From: Chitinophaga oryzae
GTDB lineage: Bacteria > Bacteroidota > Bacteroidia > Chitinophagales > Chitinophagaceae
Assembly (NCBI RefSeq): GCF_012516375.2
Contig: NZ_CP051204.2
Coordinates: forward strand, 7,440,001-7,504,000
Direction: 5' to 3'
Length of the DNA: 64,000 bases
Part shown: piece after piece, positions 54,259-63,471 of the stretch
Position numbering within the stretch: position 1 is the first letter of the stretch
Layout of the letters: the number at the start of each line of letters is the position of its first letter
Made by a program: the position numbers and the translations under genes
The notes under the pieces: generated by a model
The model's input: the letters and a program-made list of their open reading frames with translations, nothing else
Databases searched by the model: none
Told to the model about the DNA's origin: nothing

Positions 54259-54858
54259 TTACAATTTTATAATCAGGAAGGAAATTATGATTGGTAAGCC
54301 ATTATTCCTGATGTAGTCAACGATGGATGAAGACGCAATCTGGAGGTATTTTTTTACGGTTTCCCGGCTAATCTGCATTTCCTCTGCTATTTCGGCATAT
54401 TTCTTCCCTTCTAACCGGGCAAGCATCCAAACCTTCTTTTGCTGCGGCGGGAGCCGATCTACCGCATTTTTCACCAATATATCGTACGCATCCTTTAAAG
54501 AGGCCTCGTCCTGTGCCTCCAGGCCGTCGGCCGCAGTTTGTGTAATCTGATGCCACTCCTCCCGTTTTTTGTACTCTCTGTCGATGTTCTTCAGCATCCT
54601 GACTGCATGATGCCTTGAGATCACAAATAACCAGGAACGGAAGCTTTCCACTTCGCTCAGAGATTCCCTTGTTAACCATAGCTGGGTGAAAATTTCCTGT
54701 ACCACGTCGGAAGCTATATCCTGATCTTTGGTAATTTTGACCAGGTATGTAAAAAGAAGGCCGGAATACGCTTTCACAAGCATAGCAAACGCCTGCTCGT
54801 CCCCTTCAGAGATCTGTAGCAGCAGTTGGCGGTCACTGTTATGTTTAATGCCTGACAA
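54259..54858 (-). CDS. RNA polymerase ECF sigma factor
   Basis: 199 aa. Region 2: LFTYLVKITKDQDIASDVVQ, EIFTQLW; region 4: DRLPPQQKKVWMLARLEGKK, YAEIAEEMQISRETVKKYL with helix-turn-helix. TTG start at 54858. It probably directs transcription of the susC/susD operon downstream when FecR is triggered. The C-terminus ends in a hydrophobic segment (LPIIISFLIIKL) that is unusual for a soluble sigma factor, though short. Confidence 0.93.
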   Translation of the reverse strand: MSGIKHNSDRQLLLQISEGDEQAFAMLVKAYSGLLFTYLVKITKDQDIASDVVQEIFTQLWLTRESLSEVESFRSWLFVISRHHAVRMLKNIDREYKKREEWHQITQTAADGLEAQDEASLKDAYDILVKNAVDRLPPQQKKVWMLARLEGKKYAEIAEEMQISRETVKKYLQIASSSIVDYIRNNGLPIIISFLIIKL

Positions 54859-55219
54859 TTAACAAGTTGATTGATCCGAATTCGCCACAATGTTATTAAA
54901 AATTTCACACATTTAGTATTAGCCTTTGGCTCATAGTGAAAAGAGGCTGCCCGGTCTGGACCTCTTTTAATCTATTTTTTAATATTAATATTTTTTCTCT
55001 TTGTAAAGCATTATTATAAAATCAGCGAGATCATAAAGATGTTTTCAAAACGCAGTGTATACTCCCTACGCGCAAGGCTTCCGGGATATACCGGGAGCCT
55101 TTTTATTTGAGGCATCTACCCACCAGACGGTGACATTTATCACCTGAATTTCTTATCAAATGTCCTTGCTCCCAGAGTCGCCTGCAGCTCAACTTTGCCT
55201 AAATAAATCCATCAACAAA
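54859..55219 (+). other. Intergenic region with an orphan plus-strand terminator
   Basis: Between the sigma gene (minus) and the SDR gene (plus). At 55069-55107 a stem AGGCTTCCGG / CCGGGAGCCT with a 6-nt loop is followed by TTTTTATTTG on the plus strand, yet no plus-strand gene precedes it. A small RNA of about 100 nt ending here is possible. A near-consensus -7 sequence (TCTCTTTG) lies near 54995. Confidence 0.45.
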
Positions 55220-55984
55220 ATGAGACTAAAAGACAAAGTAGCCGTGGTGACAGGCGGCAATAGCGGAATAGGCCTTGGAATAGCGGAAGCTTTCAACAAA
55301 GAGGGCGCCAGGGGCGCCATTACCGGCAGGAACCAAAAGACGATCGATATAGCTGTTCAGCAGCTGGGAGGCAACTTTATTGGACTGGGCGGCGATGTGA
55401 CTAACCTAAACGATCTGGAGACCATCTTCAAAACCACATTTGAAAAATTCGGCAGGATTGACACTGTGGTAGTGAACGCCGGAGGAGTTGTTGAAGGCAG
55501 TCAGATGGGGAGTATTACGGAGACAACAGAAAGCGATTATGATCAGTACATGGCGCTGAACCTGAAAAGCGTCTACTTTACCGTTCAAAAGGCACTTCCT
55601 TATTTAAACGAAGGGAGCTCTATAATATTGATCGGCTCCATTGCAGGGCATCGTGCCGCGTCGGGGATGGCAGTGTACGGCGCCGCCAAGGCCGCTGTTA
55701 TATCGCTCGCCAAAGGACTTTCGCTGGATCTTCTGGAAAGGAAAATCAGGGTGAATGTACTTTCACCGGGGACCATCGACACGCCGGTGTTTGACAAATT
55801 CGCGCCCGGAGCAGCAGCACAGATCAAACAGCTTTGGGTGAACCATATCCCGGCCGGAAGGATCGGGCAACCGTCGGACATTGGAAATGCCGCCGTATTC
55901 CTGGCGTCCGACGAATCGTCGTTCATTCTGGGCACGGAAATCATTGCAGACGGGGGCATGACGAATATCAGCCTCATGAAATAG
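55220..55984 (+). CDS. Short-chain dehydrogenase/reductase (SDR)
   Basis: 254 aa from the ATG at 55220. Rossmann nucleotide site VVTGGNSGIGLGIAEAFNKE, conserved NAGG, catalytic Ser in ILIGSIAGHRAAS and Tyr-x3-Lys in AVYGAAKAAVISLAKGLSLD, and the end of the fold at GTEIIADGGMT. Substrate unknown. It lies upstream of the Crp/Fnr-type gene by about 50 nt; the two may be co-transcribed. Confidence 0.92.
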   Translation: MRLKDKVAVVTGGNSGIGLGIAEAFNKEGARGAITGRNQKTIDIAVQQLGGNFIGLGGDVTNLNDLETIFKTTFEKFGRIDTVVVNAGGVVEGSQMGSITETTESDYDQYMALNLKSVYFTVQKALPYLNEGSSIILIGSIAGHRAASGMAVYGAAKAAVISLAKGLSLDLLERKIRVNVLSPGTIDTPVFDKFAPGAAAQIKQLWVNHIPAGRIGQPSDIGNAAVFLASDESSFILGTEIIADGGMTNISLMK

Positions 55985-56037
55985 GCCGGTGAATACCCCG
56001 ATCAAGGATTTTGCATAGCTTTGCCAAAAGATGTCAA

Positions 56038-56619
56038 ATGATGTTTGAAGCATTAGCCAATTATCTGAGAGAAGGGGCAGGCTTGAGCGATGAAGAACTG
56101 CAACTGGTAAAGCAGGTCACCAAAGAAAAAAAACTACGTAAGCGTCAATACCTGCTCCAGGAAGGCGACGTATCCTATTATAACAGTTTTGTCGCCAAAG
56201 GTTGCCTGCGGCTGTACCGCATTGGAAAAGACGGCGCGGAGCATATCTTAAGATTCTCGATTGAAAATTGGTGGATGAGTGACTATGAGAGCTATAATTC
56301 AGGAGAACCTTCAAAAGGCTATATCGATGCGATTGAAGACAGCGAATTGCTGCTGATCAGGAAAGAGGATTTCGATATGTTATCCAATACTATTCCTAAG
56401 TTCCGGCTGTTCAGGGAAAAACTGGAAGCCAGGAGCTTCGACGCTACGCAGCGAAGAATACTGAGTAATATCAGTGAAACGGCTGAAGAGAAATACCTGA
56501 ATTTCATCAACACTTGTCCTAAAATCTACGAACGGATACCACTGCACATGGTCGCCTCTTTCCTGGGTGTCTCCCGCGAAACGCTTAGCCGCGTCAGGCA
56601 ACAACATTCAAAGTCTTAA
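56038..56619 (+). CDS. Crp/Fnr-family transcriptional regulator
   Basis: 193 aa. The N-terminal cyclic-nucleotide-like domain spans about residues 30-120 (KRQYLLQEGDVSYYNSFVAK, GCLRLYRIGKDGAEHILRFS, SELLLIRKEDFDMLS). A linker helix and C-terminal winged helix follow (IPLHMVASFLGVSRETLSRV). No Cys cluster for an Fe-S centre is seen, so the ligand is unknown. Two ATGs are adjacent; the first is used. It may regulate the adjacent SDR gene. Confidence 0.9.
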   Translation: MMFEALANYLREGAGLSDEELQLVKQVTKEKKLRKRQYLLQEGDVSYYNSFVAKGCLRLYRIGKDGAEHILRFSIENWWMSDYESYNSGEPSKGYIDAIEDSELLLIRKEDFDMLSNTIPKFRLFREKLEARSFDATQRRILSNISETAEEKYLNFINTCPKIYERIPLHMVASFLGVSRETLSRVRQQHSKS

Positions 56620-56626
56620 TACACAA

Positions 56627-56657
56627 AGGCCCCCTGCGAAAAAATGCAGGGGGCTTT
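56627..56657 (+). terminator. Terminator of the SDR - Crp/Fnr unit
   Basis: The stem GCCCCCTGC / GCAGGGGGC with an 8-nt loop is followed by TTTTAC. Confidence 0.8.
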
Positions 56658-56943
56658 TACAACATTTATCTTTCTCAAAGCCGGACCAGATCATCAAAAT
56701 AGTTAGTCTGTCTAACCAACCTTTTCGTCTTGCATAAAATCCCTTGAACGGCCCTGTCCGTCTTCCGGCCGGAAAAGACCCATCGCCTCCTCAGACGCCC
56801 TGCTATAGTAACAGCTGTTTGCAAATAGTACATGATATTTTATATATTAGCCGTAACAAACGCTGCTTTTAAGATCGTAAAAGTCAGCAGAATTTATTAA
56901 CCCGGCGAAAGCGACACCCATAGAGAAACCTAAATACAAAGCC
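56658..56943. other. Intergenic stretch without a recognisable gene
   Basis: No conserved motif, hairpin or promoter could be identified between the terminator and the next start. Confidence 0.4.
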
Positions 56944-57786
56944 ATGCAGGAAGGTAAATTTCTGAAACAATATGAAGTAATCACCATTGACCCACCTTAT
57001 GCTACTGTAAGATCCGGAGATGAACTGTTCAAAGTTCCGGTTGAAGCCCATCTTGATACCTGGCAACCGTTATCAGAAAACTACTCCAAAGACCATAAGG
57101 GCATCCTCTGTAACAGCTCCCGGGTATTTACCCGGCATACGAAATCTATAGACCTGGACTCCTTTGAGGTAATACAGGAAAACGATACGCCGATGACCAC
57201 CTATTTCAGGGATAAAAACAACGTTTATATTTACAGCTCCATGTGTACCTTCTCCGCACTGGAAGGAGCAGCTCCCCGCACGTTTGAAATCATGGACATA
57301 AAAAAGGGATTCGGCACGGACGGGCAACACGATTATTACTATGCACAGCAACTGCCCTACCGGCTGGCTGACGCCCGTTTCCTGAATGAGCACTACGCCG
57401 AGGCCGACGGGAAAATATACGCCGCCTATACGAGGCTGGTGCCTGCAGACGCAGCCACTTTCGTCATCCCTGAACCTGAACTTATCAGCAATGTCGCGCT
57501 GGACAAAGATCACGTATTCTTTCGCGAGCAGGTTGTAGCAGAAGCCGATGCCCGGACCTTCCGTTTTCTGAACGGCTGCGTAGCGGCCGGCAGAGCCTAC
57601 TACCGGAACTGCGACATTGATTTTTATGCCAAAGATGAGAAGTTGGCCTGGTTTATACGCACCATTGACAAATCATTCAAAAAAATCCGCTCTAAAAGCA
57701 TAGGGGCATTTGATTTTAAGGTGGAAGATGAAACAGGTTACGGATACGATAAGGAAAATCGCTACCTGCAAGGCAAAAAGGTATAG
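56944..57786 (+). CDS. DKNYY-family domain protein
   Basis: 280 aa, no signal peptide. Repeated segments of the type FRDKNNVYIYSSMCTFSALE, DARFLNEHYAEADGKIYAAY and VALDKDHVFFREQVVAEADA match the DKNYY repeat (Asp-Lys-Asn-x-Val-Tyr), a repeat family with no known biochemical role. The stop is one nucleotide away from that of the convergent RidA-family gene. Confidence 0.75.
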   Translation: MQEGKFLKQYEVITIDPPYATVRSGDELFKVPVEAHLDTWQPLSENYSKDHKGILCNSSRVFTRHTKSIDLDSFEVIQENDTPMTTYFRDKNNVYIYSSMCTFSALEGAAPRTFEIMDIKKGFGTDGQHDYYYAQQLPYRLADARFLNEHYAEADGKIYAAYTRLVPADAATFVIPEPELISNVALDKDHVFFREQVVAEADARTFRFLNGCVAAGRAYYRNCDIDFYAKDEKLAWFIRTIDKSFKKIRSKSIGAFDFKVEDETGYGYDKENRYLQGKKV

Positions 57787-57787
57787 G

Positions 57788-58270
57788 TTACTTACCAACA
57801 GGAATCACCGCGGTGGCCTCCACCTCCAGTAACACATCCTCCCGGAACAAGCCGCTGACCTGCACCAGCGTACTGGCCGGCGGATGTTGCACATCAATAT
57901 ACTTGTCCCGGACAGCCCGGAGCGTTTTCAGGTGCTTCGTGTCCAGAATGAAATAAGAGAGTTTCACGATGTCGGACATCTTTCCGCCAGCAGTCGTTAT
58001 CGTCTTTTGAATGTTGACAAAAACCTGCTCCGCCTGCTGCTCAAAATTATCTTTTCCGACCAGCTCCCCTTTGACATTCAGCGGTACCTGCCCTGAAAGT
58101 ACGACCATTTTGCTGGCTCCCAGGTCTATAACAGCAGCCTGAGAATAACCATTGGGCTTGACAACTTCGGGTGGATTCATGAAATGAACGGCAGATCTAT
58201 CTGACTGGGCATGAACGAGTGATGTCACCAGCAACAGGGACATGACACTTAAAAAGGATTTTTTTCTCAT
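57788..58270 (-). CDS. RidA-family protein with a signal peptide
   Basis: 160 aa. The N-terminus MRKKSFLSVMSLLLVTSLVH is a clear signal peptide, unusual for RidA enamine/imine deaminases, which normally act in the cytoplasm. The domain itself has PNGYSQAAVIDLGASKMVVL, SGQVPLNVKGELVG, FVNIQKTITTAGGKMSDIVK and the end VLLEVEATAVIPVGK. In RidA a late Arg and a Glu support deamination; here KYIDVQHPPASTLVQVSG has no obvious Arg at the usual place, so activity is uncertain. It likely acts in the periplasm. Confidence 0.85.
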   Translation of the reverse strand: MRKKSFLSVMSLLLVTSLVHAQSDRSAVHFMNPPEVVKPNGYSQAAVIDLGASKMVVLSGQVPLNVKGELVGKDNFEQQAEQVFVNIQKTITTAGGKMSDIVKLSYFILDTKHLKTLRAVRDKYIDVQHPPASTLVQVSGLFREDVLLEVEATAVIPVGK

Positions 58271-58312
58271 AGCAACGGATAGTTTATTTCAAGATAGTTA
58301 TTTACAGCACAT

Positions 58313-58347
58313 AAAAAAAGTGTGCGGCGGCAGGCACCACACACTTC
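58313..58347 (-). terminator. Terminator of the second TonB-receptor operon
   Basis: The stem AAGTGTGTGG / CCGCACACTT (one mismatch) is followed on the minus strand by TTTTTTTATG. It lies about 30 nt after the last lipoprotein gene. Confidence 0.75.
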
Positions 58348-58375
58348 GGCTACTATGATAATCGGGCAGTAACTG

Positions 58376-59119
58376 TTATGCTTTGGGCCTTTTGAATAAA
58401 CGTATTACCTCCAGCTGCGCATTACCGGGCGTAACAAAATACGCGCGTACCAGTCCTTTTTCTTCATTTTTTGGAAAAACCAGGCCAAACTCGTCCACTT
58501 TGCTTTTTGTTTCATTGTCTTCAAAATACCAGCCGTCTGTAGTGCCGGTTTTGGTGAAGTACAGTGTATATCTCTTGCTTTTGTCTTTAAAGCCTTCCCC
58601 GGGTATATAGCTGGCATGCACCCAGCCACCGGGTTTTACATTTTGGGCGATGATCACCATTTGTCCGGCATCGTTTTTCAGAAAGATATCCAGCGCCTCG
58701 TTATTTTGCGGATAATGGATATAAAAGCTCAGTTTGTTGGTAACCGGATCGGCGGCGGTAGTTTCTACCTTCAGCATATTTCCATTCATCCATATAAAAG
58801 GGAAAAACAATTCCAGCTCACCGGCGAGATTTAGCTGTTGCTGGTACACTTCTTTACCCGATGTCTTGTCTTTTATTTTTAAAGACACCTCTTTCAGGAC
58901 GGAAGGAAAGGTATATATCCTGCTAAAGGTAACGGGCATATTGGGCAGTGTGGTAAAGTTGCGATAAACAGTTGTATCGATCGACATTTCCAGTTCGGCA
59001 TCGCCTATATTGTATCCCCACACCTCAACATTCACCGCTTTGGTGGGCGCCTCTTCCTTATTGCAGGCATTCAGCACTATCAGAAGGACCAGCAGTCCGA
59101 GTAATTTTATCTTTAACAT
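58376..59119 (-). CDS. Lipoprotein of unknown function, last gene of a TonB-receptor operon
   Basis: 247 aa. Lipoprotein signal (MLKIKLLGLLVLLIVLNACN, lipobox Cys at 19). The mature part is rich in beta-strand, with EVWGYNIGDAELEMSIDTTV, PVTFSRIYTFPSVLKEVSLK and SFYIHYPQNNEALDIFLKND. It resembles DUF4397-type or immunoglobulin-like lipoproteins but I cannot assign it firmly. It shares the general plan of the preceding gene (signal, about 25-kDa beta domain). Probably a surface partner of the receptor. Confidence 0.7.
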   Translation of the reverse strand: MLKIKLLGLLVLLIVLNACNKEEAPTKAVNVEVWGYNIGDAELEMSIDTTVYRNFTTLPNMPVTFSRIYTFPSVLKEVSLKIKDKTSGKEVYQQQLNLAGELELFFPFIWMNGNMLKVETTAADPVTNKLSFYIHYPQNNEALDIFLKNDAGQMVIIAQNVKPGGWVHASYIPGEGFKDKSKRYTLYFTKTGTTDGWYFEDNETKSKVDEFGLVFPKNEEKGLVRAYFVTPGNAQLEVIRLFKRPKA

Positions 59120-59133
59120 GATCTGTTTTATTT

Positions 59134-59922
59134 TTAGTAATCCAAACGGGTAAAAAACCTCATCAGGTTTCCACTGGGAGCTTCCGAGAAGATGTAAAGT
59201 TTAGAGGCAGCCACAGACGCCGCCGGTTTGGGAGCAGAAGTTGAAATATCATTCCACGTATAGGCGGTACCGTCCACATAGGGTGTATTGGTACCTGTTT
59301 TGTATATCCTCACCTGAAACGAAACCGAGGTTATTACACCATTGTATTCCTGCCGGCCCGTCAGGAAGGTGGAGAATGTAGCCGGTGGACTAAATTCATT
59401 AGGCTTTACGTTCTTAATCCTTGTAACTTCCTCAAACACCTTCGGCACAACGAAATATTTACCAATGACGAAGTCAACCGGTTCGCTGTATTGCGTAATA
59501 TTCGGAATGAACATATAAACAAGACTGATCTTCTCCTTCTCCACAGCCGGCTTTTCGGGCATATTGCTCGCTTTGCCATCCATATACAAAAAGTTGAAGG
59601 CGGCAACGCTGTCCTGCTTTGTAAATTCTTTTTCCAACACCAGTTTTCCGCTGCTTTCTTCTGTAATACTCACCTTTACCGTATGCTGATGCTCCCCGAA
59701 AGTGAAAGCGCTGCCTTGTTTAAATGACCCTCCTCCCAGCCTGGTTGATAAATAAAATGTGTCTACTTTCACCGTAAGCGCCTCCTGGGTAGCATTATAT
59801 CCGCTGATAACAATGGGTAATACCTGTTTTTTGTAGAGCAGATTATCGTTGTCTTTATTACAGGCAGCCAGCACAAAAGCCACTATACCTGTTAGCAGCC
59901 AGCTTGTTTTACAGACTTTCAT
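59134..59922 (-). CDS. Lipoprotein of unknown function
   Basis: 262 aa. Signal MKVCKTSWLLTGIVAFVLAA with lipobox Cys (LAACNKDN). Beta-rich: VLPIVISGYNATQEALTVKV, GGSFKQGSAFTFGEHQHTVK and KISLVYMFIPNITQYSEPVD. 14 nt separate it from the next lipoprotein and 18 nt from the receptor upstream. It may bind the ligand or the receptor at the surface, taking the place of SusD, which is absent here. No domain name is certain. Confidence 0.7.
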   Translation of the reverse strand: MKVCKTSWLLTGIVAFVLAACNKDNDNLLYKKQVLPIVISGYNATQEALTVKVDTFYLSTRLGGGSFKQGSAFTFGEHQHTVKVSITEESSGKLVLEKEFTKQDSVAAFNFLYMDGKASNMPEKPAVEKEKISLVYMFIPNITQYSEPVDFVIGKYFVVPKVFEEVTRIKNVKPNEFSPPATFSTFLTGRQEYNGVITSVSFQVRIYKTGTNTPYVDGTAYTWNDISTSAPKPAASVAASKLYIFSEAPSGNLMRFFTRLDY

Positions 59923-59940
59923 TTCTTTTGTTTATGATTG

Positions 59941-62900
59941 TTAGAAATTATAAGATATCGAGAGACTGAAAGAAGATCCTATCTTACGGATAAAAGTATC
60001 AGTATCGCCTATGCGAACTTTCCGTTTCCCATCGCGGTCATCCACATAGTACCCTTCTTCATACTTCTGGGAAAACCCCTCTTTCCATTCGTATACATCC
60101 GACCATTCGTTCATGTACATATTGTCGGCGCCTGGTTTCAGGCTATAGGTATTCTTACCGTTGATAAAAAAGCGATAGGGGCTGTTGGTCAGGTTACTGA
60201 TATTCAATCTTACCTGTAACGTGCGGTCCTTCAGGAATTTGTAGCTCACCTGTGCATCTACCTGGTCGCGGGGCCGTTCCATTTCTGAATAGTGGGGCTG
60301 CATCCCTACGGTAAAGGTTTTATAGCCGGAGTGATTGAAAGCGATATTGGCACCCAGCCTGTCTCCAGCATACTGCAGACCGATATTGTACAGAACAGGC
60401 ACCTGGCCGTACAACGGCCGTTTTTCTTTCAGGTACGTTTTCCTGCGGTAGGAGTAAGTTACCTTGTTGACATCAGCGCCTGATCCCATGGTTTCATAGC
60501 GGAAAGCGCTGGCCTGCACTTCCGAGTTTTGTATGGTCAGGTTACCGCTGAAGTAGAGGTTGTCCAGGAACTTTGACCGTTTGGAGATAAATCCAAGGCT
60601 TTTGCGCAGGTCTGCTTCAAATCCGTTTACATTGGCATAGTCAGAGTTGGCGGTCAGCAGGTCAACAGCGCCGCTGGTATTGGTAATGTCGAGGTACATT
60701 TCCACGGGATTTTTGAAATGTTTTCTGAAATAACCTGCCGAGATCACCTCACCGGGCTGCGGATACCATTCCAACCGGAGATCGTAATGCGAGATCATGG
60801 TAGACACCACGCCTGTATTGCGCTGTATACGCCCATAGAGGTAGTTGAACCGGGCAAAACTGGAGTTCTCTATCAACGCCGGGCGAATGGCCGATTGCGC
60901 GAAAGACGCCCTGATATTGAAGTTAGGGAACGGTGTAACGGTCAGATTGGCCGAAGGAAGGTACAGCCATTTTTTATCTTCCGCGCTGGCATCCAGGGTT
61001 TTGTGCACCAGGTTGCCTGTTTCCGGATCTACGTAGCGCCGCTTGTCCGAATCGTCCAGGTTAGCCTGCGAGATCTTGTCCGCCGCCTCGTCTTTTACCT
61101 TTTCATAGCTATAGTATTCCGCCCTGATACCCCATACCAGCCGGAGCCAGCTGGTAAAACGGTTGTCCAGCATCACATACCCCGCCTGGTTGTTGTTCTT
61201 TCCTTCGTAACTATTATTGTTAAAAGCGGCTGGATAATAAAACGCACCTTTCAGCGGGTCCGTAAAGCTCATATCCCATTGGTGCACCGGCTTAAAGAGG
61301 TCTTTAAAGTCTCCGGCCACCCCTACTGGCAAAACGCTCCAGTCATAGTGCCCTCTTTTATCCAGGTATTGGTAACCGGCCTTGATCACCTGCGGCAGCT
61401 TTCTGAGATGGAACCGATAGCTCAGCGCCGCATCCGCCATCCCGTTGGTTTCCACGTACCGGTAGGAAGAACGGCTCAGGGGGCCGGGGTTGGCAATGTA
61501 GCCGCCGGGCACATAGTTGTACACGGCGCCGTTCAGCGTTGCCATAGGGGTTAGGTTGGCATCGACAGCATCCTGCTCGTGATTGGCCACCTGGTTACGG
61601 GCCACAGCCCAGTCGAATTTAAAACGGCCAAAAGTGTGTTCTCCGTTTATCCTGTTCTGTAGCAGATCGATGAACTTGGGCCTGTCGTATTCATTGATGG
61701 CGGCATCATCCCCAAACCCGATCTCATCGCCCCAACCCTTTACGCGGAAAAACTGGTTGGCAAATACCCTTGAATAAAAGTTGCGGGAGATGATCTGATG
61801 GCGTTTGCTTTTCCATCCTGCGTTCAGCAACGCTCCCCAGCTGGTGGTGAAATTGTACTGCTGCGCCGCTGATTCCCTGATTTCCGCTCCTGTTTCAGCG
61901 TCGTACAGATTGTTGCCCTGCTTGTTGAAAACGCCGCGTTCAAAATGGAGGACATCATCTATGGCCTGCTCGTTGCGATAACTCAGCGAGCCTACAAATC
62001 CGATACGGCTGTCTCTCAGGGTATAGCTGCGGCCGAGGCTGAACTGGTAGTTCTGTCCGGGAGCTGCGCGATAGGTGCGGGTCCCTATCCTGTCCAGGCC
62101 GCCGATCCTTTTGTTCTGGGCTGCGATCATTTCAGGGGTTACTTTTTCAATACCCGCCGGCGGGATATGATTATAGGGATTTTTAGGATCGTAATTTCCG
62201 GGCGTGAGCGTGAGGATCTCTTTGGGAAAATGATTCCGGCCACCGTCATCAAACCCAAGGTAATCATTCTTTCCCCGTTGGTAACCCATAAACTCTTTGC
62301 CGGTACTGCCGCTGATGTATTTACTCCCCACGCTGACAGTAGTGAAATTATTGTCAGCGATGGCCATCGTATTGATCTGTACCATTCCTCCGCCAAAACC
62401 AAATCCCATATCAGAAGTAGCCGTTTTTGATACCACAACGTTATCCACCAGGTTACTGGGCACGATGTCAAATTCGAAGTCGCGTACCTGTACATCTGTG
62501 CTGGGCAGGGCGGCGCCGTCCATCATGGCCATGTTATATCGTTCAGCAATACCGCGTACCACCACCCGCCTGTTGTCGGTGGTGCTGACACCGGAAATAC
62601 GTTTCAATGTCTCCCCGATGTTTTTATCGGGTAAGGCAGCCATCTGCTCATGGCTGATGCCGTTGATGATACCGGCTTCGTTTTTCTGACGGCTGTATAA
62701 GGCGGCTGTAGTTTCCTTTCTGACAGAGGATTTTACCACTACCGTCGCCAGGTTGCCTCTCTGCCGCTTCAGCGTAGCGTTCAAGGTAAACGTTTCGTTT
62801 TCATGGATGGCCACGCCACTTACCTCCTTGGCGCCATATCCCATGGACCTGATCATCACGGTGTAGCGGCCCTGAGGCAGGGGCAGTGAAAAATTACCGG

Positions 62901-63372
62901 CATCGTCTGTAATTGCGCCTGCTTCGCCGATGCGGATGGTAGCGCCAATCACAGGGTCACCGTTTTCCTCGTCTATGACTTTGCCGGTAAGGCGTCCTTT
63001 CTCTTTTTTAACGGGAGCGTCTTTCTCTTTTTCAAACAATACAATTCCTCCGGCTACTTCTTTATACCCGACATTCGCCTGTTGCAATAAATACTGCAGG
63101 ATTTCAGACAGGTCCGCCTGCTTAAACTCTTTCGGGGAAACGTTCCATTGCGATAGTTGTAATTTTCCTGCGTCGTATGCTATATTCACCGGGCTGGCCT
63201 CTTTCACCTGCCGCATGGCAACATCCAATGCCACATTTGTAAACCGGATAGATAATTTTACTTTTCCGGGCGCCTGTGCCTTTAGCCCGGATACCGCCAG
63301 CAGCAGCCAACACATCGTCAGCACAAGCCTTCGTTTGGTCAGGGCCAATGTCCCTGTTCCTTTTTTTTCCAT
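59941..63372 (-). CDS. TonB-dependent receptor with STN and carboxypeptidase-like domains
   Basis: 1143 aa from the ATG at 63372 (MEKKGTGTLALTKRRLVLTM, signal segment WLLLAVSGLKAQA). STN domain at about 40-95 (SIRFTNVALDVAMRQVKEAS), carboxypeptidase-like domain (LTGKVIDEENGDPVIGATIR), plug with DKNIGETLKRISGVSTTDNR and RVVVRGIAERYNMAMMDGAA, then the barrel to the end (FIRKIGSSFSLSISYNF). The plug is of the TonB receptor type without a SusD partner. The FecR upstream suggests surface signalling; the ligand is unknown. Confidence 0.92.
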   Translation of the reverse strand: MEKKGTGTLALTKRRLVLTMCWLLLAVSGLKAQAPGKVKLSIRFTNVALDVAMRQVKEASPVNIAYDAGKLQLSQWNVSPKEFKQADLSEILQYLLQQANVGYKEVAGGIVLFEKEKDAPVKKEKGRLTGKVIDEENGDPVIGATIRIGEAGAITDDAGNFSLPLPQGRYTVMIRSMGYGAKEVSGVAIHENETFTLNATLKRQRGNLATVVVKSSVRKETTAALYSRQKNEAGIINGISHEQMAALPDKNIGETLKRISGVSTTDNRRVVVRGIAERYNMAMMDGAALPSTDVQVRDFEFDIVPSNLVDNVVVSKTATSDMGFGFGGGMVQINTMAIADNNFTTVSVGSKYISGSTGKEFMGYQRGKNDYLGFDDGGRNHFPKEILTLTPGNYDPKNPYNHIPPAGIEKVTPEMIAAQNKRIGGLDRIGTRTYRAAPGQNYQFSLGRSYTLRDSRIGFVGSLSYRNEQAIDDVLHFERGVFNKQGNNLYDAETGAEIRESAAQQYNFTTSWGALLNAGWKSKRHQIISRNFYSRVFANQFFRVKGWGDEIGFGDDAAINEYDRPKFIDLLQNRINGEHTFGRFKFDWAVARNQVANHEQDAVDANLTPMATLNGAVYNYVPGGYIANPGPLSRSSYRYVETNGMADAALSYRFHLRKLPQVIKAGYQYLDKRGHYDWSVLPVGVAGDFKDLFKPVHQWDMSFTDPLKGAFYYPAAFNNNSYEGKNNNQAGYVMLDNRFTSWLRLVWGIRAEYYSYEKVKDEAADKISQANLDDSDKRRYVDPETGNLVHKTLDASAEDKKWLYLPSANLTVTPFPNFNIRASFAQSAIRPALIENSSFARFNYLYGRIQRNTGVVSTMISHYDLRLEWYPQPGEVISAGYFRKHFKNPVEMYLDITNTSGAVDLLTANSDYANVNGFEADLRKSLGFISKRSKFLDNLYFSGNLTIQNSEVQASAFRYETMGSGADVNKVTYSYRRKTYLKEKRPLYGQVPVLYNIGLQYAGDRLGANIAFNHSGYKTFTVGMQPHYSEMERPRDQVDAQVSYKFLKDRTLQVRLNISNLTNSPYRFFINGKNTYSLKPGADNMYMNEWSDVYEWKEGFSQKYEEGYYVDDRDGKRKVRIGDTDTFIRKIGSSFSLSISYNF

Positions 63373-63471
63373 ACCTTTATGATTGATTTTTTTAGATGGT
63401 AATGTTGCTTTCGTCAAAAAATGGCATTACCGGAATGTTTGGCAAATCCCGTTACCAGCGGGATTTTGCTT

